From NCBI GenBank assembly GCA_019925095.2, contig CM034406.1, forward strand, positions 6,302,388 to 6,366,387: a stretch of 64,000 bases of DNA, written 5' to 3'. Position 1 is the first letter of the stretch. Each line of letters starts with the position of its first letter. Positions 23,190-34,066 of this stretch are shown piece by piece. Under the pieces are notes generated by a model that saw only the letters and a program-made list of their open reading frames with translations, did no database searches and was not told the DNA's origin. The position numbers and the translations under genes were made by a program. This DNA is from Dendrolimus kikuchii (Eukaryota > Arthropoda > Insecta > Lepidoptera > Lasiocampidae).

Positions 23190-24340
23190 AAGTTTTCTTA
23201 AATTCTATCATCTTAGTATACATTGTACCTTAGAAGAATGGTTATACATTTGAATTTACTTTATAGGTGTAGAAATATTGTTTTATTTATGTATACACCA
23301 ATGCCCATCTGTGTGGCTTACTTAAATGATCAAGTCTGGATACTAGGTGCAAAACATGTGCATATTATTACAATTACTATATGCCCATAGTGAAGATAAA
23401 CATTGATGAAAACGAGTTTAGTAATATGTCAAATACGCCAACCCGTAGGTATTATACAAATGCTGTGGGTATAGCGTCCAACTCGTGAAATAGACCGATC
23501 AGAGCCTCACAATGGGATATTTATGGGCTATTAGTATCTTAGTAAAACGAATTGTTTGAAATAAATTTAAAAGTAGCAATGTCTATTGTTGGTTTTATTT
23601 ATAAAAATTTAGTAATCCCGTTTACCTATATTACACACTGATCAAAACTATAAGTTTAGTCCTGGGACAATTGGGTATTTGACAGTCAAAACAACTGAGG
23701 CGCTTTTTGTCATCGCATGAAACGTCACAGCCTCCTTGATTTTCTATGAGAATACAGGCTTGTGACGTCACAACTTTATCGAGTCAAGTAGCGTATTAAA
23801 TTGTTGTTAAAACTGTAATTAAAATTATTTCTATAATGAACTGTTGAAAGTAAGACGATAATAAGATTTTTGACCTATGAATACTATTCTAGAATTATTG
23901 CAATGTATGTCAAATACCCAATTCAAGCAGGTGTCTGTTATTTATTATATTCAAATAATAGCTACGAATTAGTTAAATACATAATAATATGTAGTACAAG
24001 ACCTGTGTATTTAATTTAGTACCCGTTAATCTCTGTATTTAAAAATTATTAGACGGCGATGTACTCTGAAACCAACACAAACTAACTAAATCCACAATAA
24101 TAGAAAAATATTGGTATTAACATTAGCAGAAATGGTATGCGTTAGTCGAAATAAATATTGAAAAGCTACCGAAATTTTAAACATTTATTTCGCGAGTTTT
24201 CGATTATAATATTTATAAAGATGAAGTGGTGTGCCACGAACACGGTATTGGATTTAACAGAATACCGAATTCAAGCAAACCTACGATTGAGACGATAATG
24301 TCTGGGGATTTCAACGAGATAGTTTCACATCTCATAAGTT
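23190..24340. other. 3' flank of gene A
   Basis: AT-rich 3' UTR and intergenic sequence with one poly(A) signal candidate. I see no gene or repeat structure. Confidence 0.5.
23560..23565 (+). promoter_or_regulatory. Candidate poly(A) signal of gene A
   Basis: AATAAA lies 371 bases after the stop and is followed by a GT-rich stretch (about 23581-23600). It is the first full AATAAA that I noticed downstream of the gene. Confidence 0.45.
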
Positions 24341-24349
24341 TTCCTTACC

Positions 24350-24515
24350 GGGGACCTTATATGAAAATCGATTCTTAAGAAGTAAACTCCAAAAAGTATC
24401 CTAAGCGTTAAGCTGAGATAAAAGCTAGCTCTGTGTTAAGTCATTGAAAACCGTTTAGTAATTTTCACGTGACGCTCTAATAGACTGACAGACAAAAATT
24501 ATATAAGTTAAAATT
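24350..24515 (+). repeat. Short interspersed repeat (GTATCCTAAG...AGCTCTGTGTT)
   Basis: AAAGTATCCTAAG, AGCTAGCTCTGTGTTAAGTC, CGTTTAGTAATTTTCACGTGA and GACTGACAGACA recur in the same order at 36585-36695, which indicates a dispersed family, probably a LINE 3' UTR. Confidence 0.6.
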
Positions 24516-24522
24516 TATTATA

Positions 24523-24985
24523 TTGGAATATGCATCTCATATATGGAACCCACGCTATCATAAATATATAGACCGCATTGAAAGTGTGCAAAAGTGTTTT
24601 ATTCGTCATTTATGTTACAGAAAAAAGGTCCAGTACTCTAGTGATTCATATTTTGATCTTTGCAAAAAGTTTCACCTTTTGCCACTTAAAGACCGACGAG
24701 ATATTGCTGAGTTTTTACTTCTTCTAAAAATTATCACCTCTGATATTGATTGTCCAGATCTCCTAAGTAAGGTCCACTTTAATATTCCATCGAAGTCTAT
24801 ACGATTTAATCAACCCATAAATGTGCCTTTAAGTTTTACTAATTACAGACAAAACTTACTTCTAGTGCGAGCAAGCAATTATTTAAATAATGTAAGTAAA
24901 TACGATGACATTAACCCATTTGCAATCAGTATTTCAGGAGCCAAGCGGTGTCTAAGCCTTAAATTTTTCAACAGTGACTAGTCAT
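24523..24985 (+). mobile_element. LINE (CR1/Jockey-like) polymerase C-terminal fragment
   Basis: One open frame: LEYASHIWNPRYHKYIDRIE then SVQKCFIRHLCYRKK, the post-polymerase region shared by CR1 and Jockey elements (LEYxSxIWxPxxxxxIxxIExVQ). It ends with TAG at 24979-24981. It is 5'-truncated. Confidence 0.85.
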
Positions 24986-25199
24986 CTCGGTGCCTTTTCT
25001 ACGTTTGCATGTTACTTTTAAGCTATAGCTTATCCGTGAAAACCTGTCATTGGCTTTCTTGTATTAATTATAGTTATCTAATCTAATATATTTAGCTGTA
25101 GGTTTTCCAAATAAATAAATTTAGAAATCGCTGGTGCGAATTAGTGCCCCTGATCATTTTCTCATTTCTAAATTCATTATAATAACATCCCATAAACGT

Positions 25200-25690
25200 C
25201 CCACAACTGGTGCTAGAGTCGGCATTATTGGGAAACGAACAGTACACCCGCCACGCTTGTCCAAGGGCAAAGGGCAGGTTTGAGGCATCGATTATATCGA
25301 TGTGCAGGTTTCATCACGATGTTTTCCTTCATCGCTGTTAGCAAGTGGTAATTGTAACAATACGCACATTACGCTAGAAAACAGCCTAAGTGGTGCATGC
25401 GTTTCGACCAGGATTCGAATCCGCGCCCTTTGAGTTGTATGTAAGCATTTGTATTGTTCATTGTAAAAGGGGTCAGCGCACAATAATTAAGTATTTGCAC
25501 ACGTAGCATAAATGTAGTATATAAGGCTTTAATTTTGTTAAACGCAATAATAAAGACATCGATCACGTTGGGACAATGTAGTTTTAATATTACTACCACC
25601 TCAAACTACGAGCAGCATCCGCTCATACCACAGAGCCTGGGACGCGTGCGCTAGCCATTACGCTACCACGACTATTACTTGAATATGGCC
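25200..25690 (-). repeat. Possible tRNA-like SINE split by a later insertion
   Basis: On the minus strand TGGTAGCGTAATGGCTAGCG (near 25660) looks like box A, and GCGGATTCGAATCCTGG (near 25410-25425) looks like box B. The normal spacing is about 45 bases, so roughly 180 bases would be inserted between them. Confidence 0.3.
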
Positions 25691-25884
25691 GTGACTTCGT
25701 CTACGCTTGACTTGAAATTCCCGCGGTATTACCGGGACACAAAAAACTCCATCATTTGAAAAAATATGTAAGTTATCGTTTTAATGAAGGATGTGTCGGA
25801 ACATTAAATTATGTCTGTACATGTTAAAGTTTTTCACAAAAATCAAGACTTCTATGTAAGTAAACCAAATACCTTTATAATAAA

Positions 25885-26104
25885 CGTACGTTTTAACGGT
25901 TTTAAAGCGCGCTAATTTATTTGATTTTTGTTTTCACAAGTTTCGGCCATTTTTAGTGGCCGTGATCACGGAAGACAAAGATGTCAAGTGTCAACGAGAA
26001 TTGTTGTTGACCTTGACACTTGATATTTTTGTTTGATCGAAACGTCGGAAAAACAAAAAACAAATAATTTACCGCACTTAAAACCGTTAAAACGTAGTTT
26101 TATT
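25885..26104. mobile_element. MITE-like foldback element
   Basis: Long imperfect inverted ends: left ACGTTTTAACGGTTTTAAAG... about 45 bases; right the complement (...CTTAAAACCGTTAAAACGT). An inner palindrome CAAGTGTCAACG...TTGACACTTG lies in the centre. No coding capacity. Confidence 0.75.
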
Positions 26105-26882
26105 GTTTATACAAGTCGCGAAAACTCAATCAAATAACTTTAACCAAGCAACTGGTAGGACTTAAGGCGGTTGACATTAGGTTTCGGCTTAACTCGAATA
26201 TTTGATTCAAATTAAACGAATTATTCACATTGTATGCATTCGTTTTTGTTACTACATTTAAACTGAGGGTCAAAGCATAATAACCATTGAATATTTTAAA
26301 CATTTCCAACATTAATAAACTCGTTTTCGTATTCAGTTCAATCCTATGCCGAGTGAAGCCTAAGTTTGAATAAAAATACCCTAATCAAAAAGTACAACAG
26401 GAATCTTTGAACAATTCTAGTTGGAAGTATTTTTAAGTTCTACCCTCAGACAAAATAAAAGTATAGAAAAAACTGCGTGAACATGAGCGTGAAGTATTAA
26501 AAAAAACTTGTTTGCGTATACTTACCAGCTGTATAAATTTAAGCCGCCAAAACGCTAATAAAGAAATAAATACATACCTACTGAGTTAAGTTAATTGAAG
26601 TTCAGTTCATTGCCTAGGGAGTTTTTTCGTTAAAATTTATTCAATGGCCCATGTAGTCAATGTCGCATTTACACATTTGCTGGTAGTAGGTTATTTAAAT
26701 TTTGCCGCCCCAACTGACCTCTACAATCGACATCGATACCCCAGTTCACAATCATATTAATTCCAAATTTTATCAATGTAATTCTAACTTTATGATTTGT
26801 GCATTATATTGTCCTAATTACATCCTGTTTCCTATGATTAGCATAATCGTTCCGACCTCGCAAATTGCAGAAAAAAATATTT

Positions 26883-27012
26883 AAGGCCCGGTTCCTATAT
26901 TTTACTCCGTGTTCATTTGCCTAAGTATCGAGTAAAAATTGTACATCTCATGTCAATATCCAACCGATGGTAAGGCAAGTGAAAGAATAGTAAGATATAG
27001 GAACCGCCCATA
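26883..27012. mobile_element. Short MITE-like element
   Basis: Inverted ends GGCCCGGTTCCTATATTTTA...TTTGCC and GGCAAGTGAAAGAATAGTAA...TATAGGAACCGCC. About 130 bases, no frame. Confidence 0.65.
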
Positions 27013-27159
27013 AGTGGTGAATAGGGTATTGACTATCTAGTCAAATCAACTGAAATACATATTATAAGCTTACAGAAAATCGCAGCATCATGGATTTTGT
27101 ACGAGCGTGGCTATTTATGACGTCATAAGTGCTTACACATAAAAGGAGTCAATTTTGAT

Positions 27160-27255
27160 CCGTGCAGGAATGGAGAAAGAATACAATTTCCTGCGGCCGG
27201 GTGGCCTATCGTAAGAGGCGACAAAACAAATCACAGCCAGGTGGTAAGGCATTAG
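27160..27255 (-). repeat. 320-bp interspersed family, short minus fragment
   Basis: GTGCAGGAATGGAGAAAGAA, then GGCGACAAAACAAATCACAG and CCAGGTGGTAAGGCATT. The remainder is replaced by a TTCTA-repeat LINE tail near 27340-27365. Confidence 0.8.
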
Positions 27256-27699
27256 GGAGAAGAGATCGCTGCCAGTGATAAGGATGAATTTGTACTTAAT
27301 TCTTAGCTGTTTTTTTGTGTACTGTTTCATAAAAAATATTGTTCAATAAAGTATATTCTATTCTATTCTATACTAAATATATTTTAGTAACAGTAAAATA
27401 ATGAATATTAAGATATTGACACCTGGCTTATAATGCTTATATTAGGTGTTTCATTGACACACGACCAAATTAAAGAATCATTACTAAAATTAGCTTAAGT
27501 TTATTGAACTAAAGTAGTCACTTTATCATGATATTGTTTTGTATTTATGAGCTGACTTTATAAACTAATACAATAAAAGATAACTTATTTATTTTGTAGT
27601 TGTAGTAGTAGACTTATTTATATGTAGTTTTTATCTTTGGTAAATTAAGCTTTATATACATATATAGATATTATTAGTATAGGTAAATTATGTAAAATA

Positions 27700-27870
27700 A
27701 ATTCAAATTCACTTATTTATATTGTGTCCCCTCTCTCAAGACTATAAGTAGAACACCGAGCCTAGATCACCGTCTTATTTGGGTAAGGTGCCCAGAAGGC
27801 TGGCTACATTTCCTCGCTGGATCGCAATACTGATCCGTTGTTCGAGCTGGGGACCAGCCTTCTGATTTAT
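27700..27870 (-). mobile_element. LINE 3'-end fragment (IQRGN-tail family), copy 3
   Basis: CCAGAAGGCTGGCTACATTT and CCTCGCTGGATCGC as in the other copies. Only the tail is present. Confidence 0.7.
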
Positions 27871-27879
27871 GAGCTTGTA

Positions 27880-29210
27880 TACACAATACATATTATTATG
27901 ACAGGCTTGAAAGAAAAGGTGAGGACGAGTATGCTATAAGTATGGAAGAAGATTTATTAACTTCCTACTGTAATGTCAATTGACAAGTCTGTAAGTAATC
28001 TGTACCGGTAAACAAGTAACCGTTTGAAATCGGACTCGCATATGGAATGCTTTTTTTGAAGTGAAACTTTTTTACCCGCGGTAGTGAATTCTTTCGATGG
28101 TAACAAAAAGGCTTGACCCCGTGACTTTAATAATTTAAACACTTGCGCATACAGATGGAGTGGAAATGTTTTGAAGCTTTTCGTTATTTAATCATTTAAG
28201 CAGTATGCTAATTAAAGATACAGTTGGCAATATGGATTGGAACTATTTAATTGACTGTTAAAGCTCAACTAATCTAACTATAGACCAAAACTCAACAGTT
28301 TACTCAGATGATAGCTTATCTGTCCGAAAGAAAGACAGTCATTGTAAGTAGTATAAATATTTTATTTGACCTAAATAGTATATATGGATGTAAATTCATC
28401 CTTTGAGCCCTGCCTTATGCATCTAATTTAACAAACGAACAAAATAGGCACATATAAGACACAAATGCATTAATTTATATTTTGACCCATCGTCATAGTG
28501 ACATAATTTTTTATTTTGACTAAACCAATTTACAAATAGTAAGTTAACACTAAATACTATGTATCTGCGTTTTATCTCAGATTTAAAATCTGCGCAACTT
28601 TTTTATCGTGGGAATCCCGCGGAAAATTTTCTGGGAATTATTTGAAATGATCATTGATTATATTAAAAAAAATGTGATATTTTTTTTATCTCGGGAGCGG
28701 TTTCTAGTTGTTCCGATGAGTAAAAATTACCTTACTACGATAAAGTTTTCACTTAAATTCTTTTTTAAATTCTGCGATACTTTGTATACCGGGAATGTCG
28801 CGGGAATTTTCCACGTCAAACGTGGACGAAATCGCGGGATTATCCTAGTTACATATAAAAGAGAGATGGTAGTATGGCATCTTAGCATTCGCTCTTGTAT
28901 TAGTCCTTTTAATTTTAAAATTTGTTATAACATGTGTCTTAAATCCCATGAGAAATTTAAAATCTTAATCAGACAGTATACCCACATACATATTTAAAGA
29001 TGGAAAGCATGAAAGGGACATCAAAGGAAAAGTAATTGCAGGTAAAAGGTGAACGGAGCGCTAAACTCTTATGAAAAGCCAGAAACTTGGTGCCAAGACA
29101 AATAATGTTGGGATCGGCAGAAGAAGCACGAAAGTAGGATAAATGCAGTCGAAATGGAAGCTTTGAGAAAAAATTGTGAGGTAAGGATGAATGATATAAT
29201 TATATATAAT
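27880..29210. other. Intergenic stretch without a gene
   Basis: AT-rich. 28595-28870 has repeated phrases such as GGGAATCCCGCGGAAAATTT and CGGGAATGTCGCGGGAATTT that recur at 37360-37520, so part of it is a dispersed repeat. The open frame 28608-28997 has no protein signature. Confidence 0.4.
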
Positions 29211-29214
29211 CGAA

Positions 29215-29765
29215 TATAATGCAAGAAAACTTAACTTATTTGTATTGTGTTCTACTCACAATCCCTCAAGACTATAAGTAGAATACTGAGCGTAGATGAC
29301 CGTCTTCTAGGAGTAAGGTGCCCAGAAGCCTGGCTACGTTTCCTCGCTGGATCGCCATACTGATCCGTTGACCGAGGTAAGCACCATCCCTCTGATCACC
29401 TGCAGAGTCAATGAGTGATTTCGGTAAATTTTAGTAGAGGCTCATGGCCTCAGGACCCCACGGTCCAAGCGTCTCGACAGCAAATGGCACAAGCATATAA
29501 CTCTCACCGAGGGTTGCATATTTGCGCCGCTTGAGTGATTCAACTGTTTCCGCCGCGGAACCGGCTGATCTAGGCGTGTTTGGTAAATGGGTTGCGGCCA
29601 ACGTGTCTACGCAAGTCGCATCCCACACCAAAGGCTTGCCCCGCTGTCAGGGAATTAGAGTCATTCCGTCAGGACGGCTACCATCGTTACGTTCAATACC
29701 GTTCGGCTCTAATAAAGCCGGCACGTTAGTGGTCGCAAGCGCCCTCCGTAAGACATCAGAATGAT
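29215..29765 (-). mobile_element. LINE polymerase C-terminal end plus tail (best IQRGN-tail copy)
   Basis: Minus strand frames give RRALATTNVPALLEPNGIER, GSRPDGMTLIP, VWDATCVDTLAATHLP and VPFAVETLGPWGPEAM, a C-terminal segment that I recognise from insect LINE polymerases. The TGTATTGTGTTCTAC tail follows at 29220-29280. This copy shows that the shorter tail repeats in the window are 3' ends of this LINE. Confidence 0.7.
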
Positions 29766-30085
29766 GAATTATATTATAAAGAAAACTGTTAAGGTGGTTT
29801 GGGCATATAGAGAGAATGGTAGAATCACAAAACAAGTGTATGACTGCATTGTCAATGGTAGAGTTGGTGCCGGTAGACCGCAACGTACACACCATGATCA
29901 TGATAATAGCAGAAGTGTTAAAAAGAAGCCAGGTAAAAAGCATCTCAAATAAACATGCATGTACGAACAGGTTAATAAAAGTAGATGATGCGAAAGTCGT
30001 TTGTTAGAGTCGTCGTAAGTGGAGGACCATAGTCACTGCCTACCCCCATGGGAAACAGGTGTGATAATATGTATGTATGTAAATA
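29766..30085 (+). mobile_element. Diverged RTE-like LINE tail
   Basis: RITKQVYDCIVNGRVGAGRP matches the RMTKQIYNAKV...SRGRPR pattern of 63350-63619, and the 3' end reaches TACCCCCATGGGAAACAGG and a GTAT repeat at 30070. It is more diverged than the other copies. Confidence 0.65.
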
Positions 30086-30200
30086 TACAAAATATTTAAA
30101 TAAAATTATATAGGATTTTAACGTTATCTTTAACACCCCTATTAGCATTAGCATTAGCATATTATGGACGTCAATTGTTTAGCAGACCTTTTATATTATA

Positions 30201-30678
30201 CTAGCTGCGCCCCGCGGTTTCACCCGCGTGGTAATGGAAAATCGTTATATTTTGGATAATTGACACTATATATTTATAAGTTACTAACTGACCCGGCAAA
30301 CTTCGTACAGCCTCAGAATCAATAAATAAAAAACGTTGATTTCTGAACGACGGGACGAACATAAACGTTTGACATTCAAAACCAGAAAAATGAAAAAAAA
30401 CTTCAATAAATCGTAAATTTAATTTGATTTCTGAACAACTTTTAAATTTAATTGATTTCTCAAATGTTTGACATGGTAGGAAGTTTCTAAGGGAAAGCGA
30501 AATTGTTGTTTTTACTATATTCCAAGCATTTTTTTTTCATATTTACTCACCTTTTAAACCTTCCTTGGACTTGGACTGGACACAAATAATTCCAAACCAA
30601 AATTAGCCAAATCAGTCCAGCCGTTCTCGAGTTTTAGCGAGACTACCGAACACCAATTGTTTTTTATATATATAGATT
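30201..30678 (+). repeat. CTAGCTG / CTGACCCGGCAAAC interspersed repeat
   Basis: CTAGCTGCGCCCCGCGGTTT at 30203, then CTGACCCGGCAAACTTCGTA at about 30288 and an end at AGCCGTTCTCGAGTTTTAGC...TATATATATAG near 30678. An inverted relative lies at 57755-58115. No coding capacity. Confidence 0.6.
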
Positions 30679-30899
30679 TGATGTAGCTGTATTTAAATTG
30701 TATTTAAATTAATGAAATTCGTATTAATTACCTATCTTTAGTAGTATATAAACTTTTTTTACCTTCGTGGAGGGGTCTTTAGTGAAATAAGTTACGCACG
30801 TTTAGACGTATAACTTAATGGTAATTATTTTAGAGATAGTATTTTAATATTAAGTATAATAATTTAACTGTGTTTTTTTATAAATAATAACTAATTTTT

Positions 30900-31208
30900 T
30901 TTATTGCTGGAGTTCAGCAGACAGGCAGATGGCCCACTTGATGGAAAGCGGTTACCATTGCCTATGGACCTTTGCAACACTAAAGGCGCTACAAATGTAC
31001 TGCAGTTCTCTTAAATGAGACTGGAACCTGGTCACTAATGCCGGAACACAACACAATGGTATTATGGCGGCATACTCTAGACCAGGGGTGGTCGCCATCC
31101 AGTCGAGCAAATACCCTACCACCTGGTTGTGGGTTGTTTTGTCGCGTCTTACGACAGGCCCCCCGGCCGCGGGAAATTGTATTCTTTCTCCGTTGCTGCA
31201 TGGATAAG
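30900..31208 (+). repeat. 320-bp interspersed family, copy (+)
   Basis: Nearly full-length family member ending TTTCTCCGTTGCTGCATGGA. Confidence 0.85.
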
Positions 31209-31554
31209 GATAATAATAATAATTCTTTATTTACTCTCACACTAACAATAATTAAATTAGTAACAATTTTTCTAATAAACTGAAATGGTGAGAGCCTGGT
31301 GTCAGTAAAAGGAATAACCTTATGTGACTGATCACCAGCCTCTTTCTCCCCGCAAAAAAACACCTAAACAATTTGTGATAAATATTGTGTATTGAGTGTA
31401 ATTATGTGTGACTGTGTGAGTATGTTATCGTGTATAATAAATGTACAATAGTAATAGGTGTTTATAAAATAAGAATTACAAAGAGTTAAGCCAGCCTATG
31501 ATAATGAAATAGACTATATTTTAAATATAATGAAGTATATATAATATATTATAT

Positions 31555-31700
31555 GTCAGGAGCCTTAAGAACAGACGAGCGTGCATGACAAGAGTTATGA
31601 GTGTCAAAGAAGCAAGTGAGGTGTGTAAGAATAAGCGTGAATGGCGCTCTGTTGTTCGTGCCCCCGCAAGGGAACTGACATGAAGTTATGTATGTATATA
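31555..31700 (+). mobile_element. RTE-like LINE tail (+)
   Basis: GTCAGGAGCCTTAAGAACAG, GTGCATGACAAGAGTTATGA, GGGAACTGACATGAAG, then TATGTATG. Same family as 2028-2168 and 63350-63619. Confidence 0.8.
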
Positions 31701-32094
31701 TAATATAATTATTGCAGCTATTAATGTAATAAATTAATGACAAATAGGTAGTAATATTAGGAAACTATATTTCGGTAACTAAGCTAACAATGCTTCAGTG
31801 GAATCATAATCGAGTTTTAAAAGCCACTCAATCAATGTTTTCTTACATTTAGATTTAGTAAAGGGGTATAAATCAATTTGCTTATTGATTTTAGTTGTAT
31901 AAATAACTGCACAAAAAAGTGAAAGAATCTACAACAAAAGGCTGTCGTAACAGTCTTTTATTTGCAAGGGATGTGATTTCTTTTAGTGAATAAACAAGAA
32001 GTAATGAGATGTTGTTTTAAAACTATTTGTTGAATAAGCTTTTTTAAAAAAGTTTTTAAATACAACCTTTTAAGATCCTGGATATCATGTAACA

Positions 32095-32335
32095 GCAGAG
32101 TATTAGCTATGACAAGTAAAACGAGCCCAAAGTTGACGGGTCTATCTTGTTTCGTACAGGAGTTCCTATCCTTCCGACTTCATCATCAGATCAACTCCAT
32201 GGTACCATATTATTGCATTGTCACGCGATATATACATACGTGCAAAATTTCAGCTCAATCGAAAACCGGGAAGTCGATCAAATTTAACTTGAAAGATTCC
32301 ACCCGAACTTACATACATACATACATGTAGGCATT
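32095..32335 (+). repeat. LINE-like 3' tail ending in ACAT repeats
   Basis: GCAAAATTTCAGCTCAATCG and AACTTGAAAGATTCCACCCG are phrases of a widespread insect repeat, and it ends with five tandem ACAT-type units. No frame. Confidence 0.55.
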
Positions 32336-32569
32336 AATACATAGGTACATGCATTGCAAGTTAAATAAAAGCTTCTAATAGAAAGTTTTCGAACTGTTAG
32401 CGCTTTTCAGCGGTCGTAAAGGTCTTTGGTGGAGTAGTAAAAAGGGAGAAACAAACTCACTTTAAGTACCGCCCGTTGCGCACGTTCTAATTTTAACATT
32501 GCAGTTTTAACAGCTCCCCCCATGACGTGATACAATAGCTCACAATGGATTGACATGAAGCGTATATTT

Positions 32570-32880
32570 ATCCGTGCAGGAACGGAGAAAGAATACAATT
32601 TCCTGCGGCCGGGCGGCCTGTCGTAAGAGGCGACAAAACAACCCACGGCCAGGTGGTAGGGCATTTGCCCGACTGGATGGCTACCACCCCTGGTCTAGAG
32701 TATGTCGCCATAACAACCTTGAGTGGTGTTCCGGCATTAGTGACCAGGTTCCAGTCTCCCTTATGAGAGCAGCAGCGCATTGGTAGCACCTTTGGTGTTG
32801 CAAATATTCATAGACGATGATAACCGCTTTCCATTAAGTGGGCCGTCTGCCTGTCTGCTGAACTCCTGCAATAAAATAAT
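32570..32880 (-). repeat. 320-bp interspersed family, near full-length minus copy
   Basis: Inverse order of all consensus blocks, from TCCGTGCAGGAACGGAGAAA to CTGCTGAACTCCTGCAATAA. One of the best preserved copies. Confidence 0.88.
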
Positions 32881-32889
32881 AAAAAAATA

Positions 32890-33925
32890 TATATAATTTG
32901 ATGACATTAAAATCGGCAACTTTACCAAGGGTTTTAAATATAATTATATTGAGGGCTTCATAACAAATGGGCATACAGACAAAAGTGCAGTTTTACACAA
33001 GGGACAAAATTGTGAATAAAACAAAACTAATTGATTGTATAAGGCTGAAATTTAGATTACCCGTCTATTTGCGTAATCTATGCATGTTAAAATTTAGAAT
33101 ATCTTACCAGTAGACTTTCTAAATTTTAACATGCATACATTTTAGTAAACAACAACAAAATAGCATTTTTGCGTAGTTTGATTGTAAGTGAGTTGATATG
33201 CTGGACACTAAGCTTTTGATCAATAAATGAACCTAAATATTTAATATCTTGAGTTTTGATAAATAAATAAAAACTAAGTTTATAAAGTTGCTTATGTAAA
33301 AAATAAGATTATTCTAAATTATTACATAGTATCAGTAAAAAATTCCCTCTTTCTTAAACCATGAAAGAGGTTAAATTTATAAAAAAAAATGTCTAAGGAT
33401 TTATAGTCATGTAAAAAAATGAAGTTTATTAGTTGATAACGACTAAAAAAGTAATTTGAGAAAAAAAGGGTCGTACTTATTTCAATTTATGATTAAAAAA
33501 TAAATAAATTTTTAAGACAATTCAAATTAAATTGCACTAAGTGGAAATACACTAGTGACCCAAGGATTATTTTATATCAGAAAGCGTAATAAGTAGCAAA
33601 TAAATTCACTTTACAAATAAAACAACATGAGAAATAAATCGCACCTGTTATTAATAAAGTGATTTATTGAGAACTTTTTTGTTTGTGAATAAAGTACAAA
33701 AGTCAAAAAGGGATCTGCCTTACCAGCGCAACGAAAACTGCCGGTCGGAATTATAATTTGTGTACTACTGTACCAGCGTATTATACATTAATATAATGAA
33801 ATATTAATCTGTAATAAAAAATACATTTTATTTTACATAGTTTAAGTAAACTATTTAAATAAGAAAAATATATATTGAGAAGTTCTAAATTGTGGTATGC
33901 GTGAATTATAGCTCATCGCATAAAA
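32890..33925. other. Spacer upstream of gene B, promoter region not resolved
   Basis: AT-rich. It contains the inverted repeat at 33083-33133. The last 150 bases before the ATG have no clear TATA/initiator pair that I would defend. Confidence 0.4.
33083..33133. repeat. Perfect short inverted repeat
   Basis: GCATGTTAAAATTTAGA and its exact complement TCTAAATTTTAACATGC are separated by about 17 bases. It could be a foldback remnant. Confidence 0.8.
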
Positions 33926-34066
33926 ATGGCACCAACACCCCAAGAACACCAGAGCAACGCGTGCGATTCTTCGTTAAGCGGGGAGCGGGTCGTCATTTCT
34001 GGAATTTCTGGAATCTATCCGAGCGCACGCAATGTCAAAGAATTATCCAACATACTATATGAAAAG
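33926..34066 (+). CDS. Gene B first coding exon: KS start
   Basis: 47 codons, ends phase 0 at GTAAAT. A short non-conserved leader is followed by RVVISGISGIYPSARNVKEL, the classic FAS KS opening (VVISGxSGxxPES). Upstream untranslated exons cannot be excluded. Confidence 0.93.

Noticed and set aside
28608..28997. 129-residue open frame in the intergenic spacer
   Set aside because: Composition follows the AT-rich background, with dispersed repeat phrases inside and no recognisable motif.
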